This document shows, piece after piece, positions 61,733 through 64,000 of a DNA stretch of 64,000 nt. The notes under the pieces were generated by a model. The model saw only the letters and a program-made list of their open reading frames with translations. It was not told the DNA's origin and did no database searches. The stretch is from Promicromonospora thailandica (GTDB lineage Bacteria > Actinomycetota > Actinomycetes > Actinomycetales > Cellulomonadaceae): assembly GCF_024171955.1 (NCBI RefSeq), contig NZ_JAMTCS010000007.1, positions 186,001-250,000 of the forward strand, given 5' to 3'. Each line of letters starts with the position of its first letter. Position 1 is the stretch's first letter. A program made the translations under genes and the position numbers.

Positions 61733-62824
61733 TCAGCCCTGCTTCTTGCTCTTCCCAGAGGTCTCGGACTTCTCGGCCTCGGCCGGTGGCACCTCGTCCA
61801 CAAGAGGCTGCTCCGTGGGCTCGCCGGGCTCCACCGGGAGGCCCGGCTCGGTCGGCTCGGCCACCGGTGCCGGCTCGGCGGTGATCCCGGTCACCGGATC
61901 GGTGACCGGCTCGGTCACGGCGCCGGACGCCGGAGCGCTGTCGCTGCCGTGCCGACCCTTCTGGCCGGTGTCCGTGCCCGCCTTCTGCGCGCGAGCCTTG
62001 GCCGCGTCGAGCACCGGCGCCGCCTTCTCCTTGGCCGCGTCGAGCACCGGCGCGGCCTTCTCCAGCACCGGACCGGCCTTCTCCTTGGCGGCCTCGAACG
62101 CCGGGGTGGCGGCCGAGTACGCCCGCGCGCCCAGGTCCTTCGCCGTCTGAGCGGCCTTGGCGCCGGCCTCCCGGCCCTTGGTGACGGCGGAACCCGCCGC
62201 CGCGCCGACGCCGGACGAGCGGCGGGCGCCGTCCGAGTAGTCGGCTCCCGCACCCTGCTCCCAGGGCTCGGCCCAGGGGTCGGTCTGCGGCTGCGCACGC
62301 TTCCAGAACACGTAGCCCGCGACGGCGGCGCCGCCCGCGACCAGCGCGACGACCCAACCCTTGCGCGAACCCTTCCGGTCCGCCTTCTCCGCCGCCTCGG
62401 CGGCGGCAGCGGCGGCCAGTGCGGTCCTGCTCTGTGCCGTCGCGGCGTTGGCCGCGGCGGAGTTGAACGCGGAGACCATCTTGGGCAGCAGGTCGTCCAC
62501 GAGCTTGTCGTGTGCCGTGTCGATCAGCGGTGCGGCCTTGGTCGCTGCCTTCTCGACCTGGGGCGCCGCCGCCTGGAGACTGTCCTGCCATGCCCTCTCG
62601 GCGCGTGGTGTGAGCCAGGCGATGAAGTCGTTCACGCGAGGCTGTGCCCAGTCACGTGCGTGCACCGCCCGGCCCCTGGCCTGTGCGGCGAGCGTTCCGG
62701 CCTGCGTAGCGGCCCTGGAGCTGACGTCGGAGAGCAGGGCCGAGGCCTCCGCGGCCTTCTCCTTGACCTTCTCGGTGTCGATCTTGGTCGTGTCCACGTA
62801 GTCGGTCACCTTCTTACGGGTCAT
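61733..62824 (-). CDS. Ala/Lys-rich membrane protein with coiled-coil and tandem repeats
   Basis: The protein is 363 residues. The N-terminal 145 residues are long charged helices (KIDTEKVKEKAAEASALLSD; AQARGRAVHARDWAQPRVND). One membrane helix follows (WVVALVAGGAAVAGYVFWK) at about 153-171. A tail then contains repeats of an 11-residue unit (AAPVLDAAKEK, near 255-285) and a Pro/Glu-rich end. Proteins of this layout occur next to cyclophilin genes in related actinobacteria. Function unknown; the helices suggest a membrane-tethered scaffold. Confidence 0.8.
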   Translation of the reverse strand: MTRKKVTDYVDTTKIDTEKVKEKAAEASALLSDVSSRAATQAGTLAAQARGRAVHARDWAQPRVNDFIAWLTPRAERAWQDSLQAAAPQVEKAATKAAPLIDTAHDKLVDDLLPKMVSAFNSAAANAATAQSRTALAAAAAAEAAEKADRKGSRKGWVVALVAGGAAVAGYVFWKRAQPQTDPWAEPWEQGAGADYSDGARRSSGVGAAAGSAVTKGREAGAKAAQTAKDLGARAYSAATPAFEAAKEKAGPVLEKAAPVLDAAKEKAAPVLDAAKARAQKAGTDTGQKGRHGSDSAPASGAVTEPVTDPVTGITAEPAPVAEPTEPGLPVEPGEPTEQPLVDEVPPAEAEKSETSGKSKKQG

Positions 62825-62947
62825 GAAGCTTCCCCCGAACTGTTCAGATACTGCTCAAGGTGCCACTCTGCCACCGACCCGCCGTGCTTGCGAGGGCGGG
62901 CGCCGTGGGTGCAGCACCAGCGGGCCGCTCCGTGGGAGGATTGATAC

Positions 62948-63487
62948 ATGTTCGCAATCCTGCACACCACCTCCGGTGACATCCGCATCGAGCTCTTCCC
63001 GAACCACGCGCCCAAGACTGTCGAGAACTTCGTCGGCCTCGCGACGGGTGAGAAGGCCTGGACGGACCCGCGGACGGGTGAGGAGCGCAAGGACCCGTTC
63101 TACGACGGCCTCATCTTCCACCGCGTCATCGACGACTTCATGATCCAGGGCGGCTGCCCGCTCGGGACGGGAACCGGCGGCCCCGGCTACACGTTCAACG
63201 ACGAGATCCACCCGGAGCTCCAGTTCACCGAGAAGTACCTCCTCGCGATGGCCAACGCCGGCAAGCGCCGCAACCCGGTGACGGGCGAGATCGAGGGCAC
63301 CAATGGCTCGCAGTTCTTCCTCACCACGGCGGAGACTCCGTGGCTGAACGGCAAGCACACCATCTTCGGCAAGGTGGCCGACGACGCGTCGCGCGAGGTC
63401 GTCGACACGATCGGCAAGACGCGCACGCGTCCTGGCGACCGCCCGGTCGAGGACATCACGATCACGTCGGTGACCATCGAGCCCTGA
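62948..63487 (+). CDS. Peptidyl-prolyl cis-trans isomerase, cyclophilin type
   Basis: The protein is 179 residues. There is no signal peptide, so it is cytoplasmic. Family motifs: TVENFVGLATGEK, FYDGLIFHRVIDDFMIQGGC (catalytic Arg in FHRV), and GSQFFLTTAETPWLNGKHTIFG (Trp of the cyclosporin site). It catalyses proline isomerisation in folding. It is followed by a rhomboid gene, a common pair near the origin in actinobacteria. Confidence 0.96.
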   Translation: MFAILHTTSGDIRIELFPNHAPKTVENFVGLATGEKAWTDPRTGEERKDPFYDGLIFHRVIDDFMIQGGCPLGTGTGGPGYTFNDEIHPELQFTEKYLLAMANAGKRRNPVTGEIEGTNGSQFFLTTAETPWLNGKHTIFGKVADDASREVVDTIGKTRTRPGDRPVEDITITSVTIEP

Positions 63488-63537
63488 GCACGTCCCTGAT
63501 CACCAGGGCACCTGAGGACCGAGGGGACTGAGGACGT

Positions 63538-64000
63538 ATCGCGACGAACGACCCGGCCGCCGAGGAGCCGACCGAGGCCGCGGCTCCCGTCTGCCCACGC
63601 CACCCCGACCGCGTGGCCTACGTGCGCTGTCAGCGCTGCGGTCGCCCGGCCTGCCCCGAGTGCCAGCGCCCGGCCGCCGTCGGTGTGCAGTGCGTGGACT
63701 GCGTCCGCGAGGCGCGGCGCACCGCGCCCCGCGCACGGACCGTGTTCGGTGGCGAGGCACGCGAGACGACGGCGGGTGGGCGGCCTGTCGTCACGTTCAC
63801 CATCATCGGGATCTGTGTCGCCAGCTGGGTGCTGCAGCTCGCGACAGGTGGGCGCTGGACGGAGCTGCTGTGGTTCTGGCCGTGGGGCGGGGTCGTCGAG
63901 CCGTGGCGCTTCCTGACGGCCTCGTTCCTGCACTCGACGTCGCCGCTGCACATCCTGTTCAACATGTACGCCCTGTGGATAACCGGCCAGTTCCTCGAGC
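63538..64000 (+). CDS. Rhomboid-family intramembrane serine protease with N-terminal zinc finger (partial)
   Basis: The frame is open from the stop at 63529 to the window edge. An N-terminal B-box-like zinc finger begins CPRHPDRVAYVRCQRCGR and ends ECQRP...QCVDCVREA. The first membrane helix (VTFTIIGICVASWVLQL) follows, then the rhomboid motif HSTSPLHILFNMYALW, with histidine and Asn of the oxyanion hole. The GxSG/His active-site part is outside the window. No ATG, GTG, TTG or CTG precedes the zinc finger in frame; the first codons after the stop are GGA CGT ATC. I placed the start at the ATC (63538) provisionally. Confidence 0.75.
   Translation, partial: MATNDPAAEEPTEAAAPVCPRHPDRVAYVRCQRCGRPACPECQRPAAVGVQCVDCVREARRTAPRARTVFGGEARETTAGGRPVVTFTIIGICVASWVLQLATGGRWTELLWFWPWGGVVEPWRFLTASFLHSTSPLHILFNMYALWITGQFLE

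Overview
The window is the replication-origin neighbourhood of a high-GC actinobacterial chromosome. The conserved order yidD-rnpA-rpmH / dnaA-oriC-dnaN-gnd-recF-dciA / gyrB-gyrA-DUF3566-tRNAIle-DLW39-tRNAAla, with jag-yidC, rsmG, parA and parB on the other side, is typical of Micrococcales. Gene content (GH64 glucanase, LAxTG-type surface protein, murJ followed by a pseudokinase gene) fits a Cellulomonas/Promicromonosporaceae-like organism. That placement is an inference from synteny and protein style, not from a database search.

Layout. (1) 1-4613, minus strand: a Tad/T2SS-like motor operon (SAF protein, TadZ-like protein, CpaF ATPase, TadB, TadC cut by the window edge). (2) 5116-6012: a sigma-like regulator between two divergent operons. 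(3) 6204-15274, plus strand: a translationally coupled, T4SS-like operon (TcpC/VirB8-like, a two-helix VirB2-like peptide, a VirB3/PrgI-like protein, VirB4 ATPase, VirB6/TrbL-like protein, lytic transglycosylase-M23 hydrolase). Regions 1-3 together look like one envelope-spanning machine with no relaxase or coupling protein in view. (4) 15441-31802: housekeeping and accessory genes: DHA2 transporter, SUKH protein, divergent PRPP-synthetase homologue, CCA-adding enzyme, Nudix, DUF6049, MurJ, pseudokinase, thioredoxin system, aminotransferase, D-Ala-D-Ala ligase.

(5) 31872-39931, minus strand: parB, a very long parA, rsmG, jag, yidC, yidD, rnpA, rpmH, with a small secreted metallopeptidase-like gene inserted on the other strand. 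Eight parS-type sites occur in the window, six of them between 32.7 and 36.5 kb. (6) 39932-53909: dnaA, oriC, dnaN, gnd, recF, dciA, an LAATG-anchored surface protein, gyrB, gyrA and a DUF3566 protein.

(7) 54050-60206: tRNAIle, a DLW-39 peptide and tRNAAla. tRNAAla carries a 5.8-kb integrated element bounded by a direct repeat of the tRNA 3' end plus its terminator. The element encodes integrase, excisionase, an HUH-type replication initiator, two small proteins, a GntR/UTRA repressor and a HEPN-like cargo protein. It ends in a non-coding stretch with a large inverted repeat. It resembles a stripped-down AICE (pSAM2-type) without a translocase. (8) 60430-64000: GH64 beta-1,3-glucanase, an Ala/Lys-rich membrane protein, cyclophilin and the start of a rhomboid protease with no obvious standard start codon.
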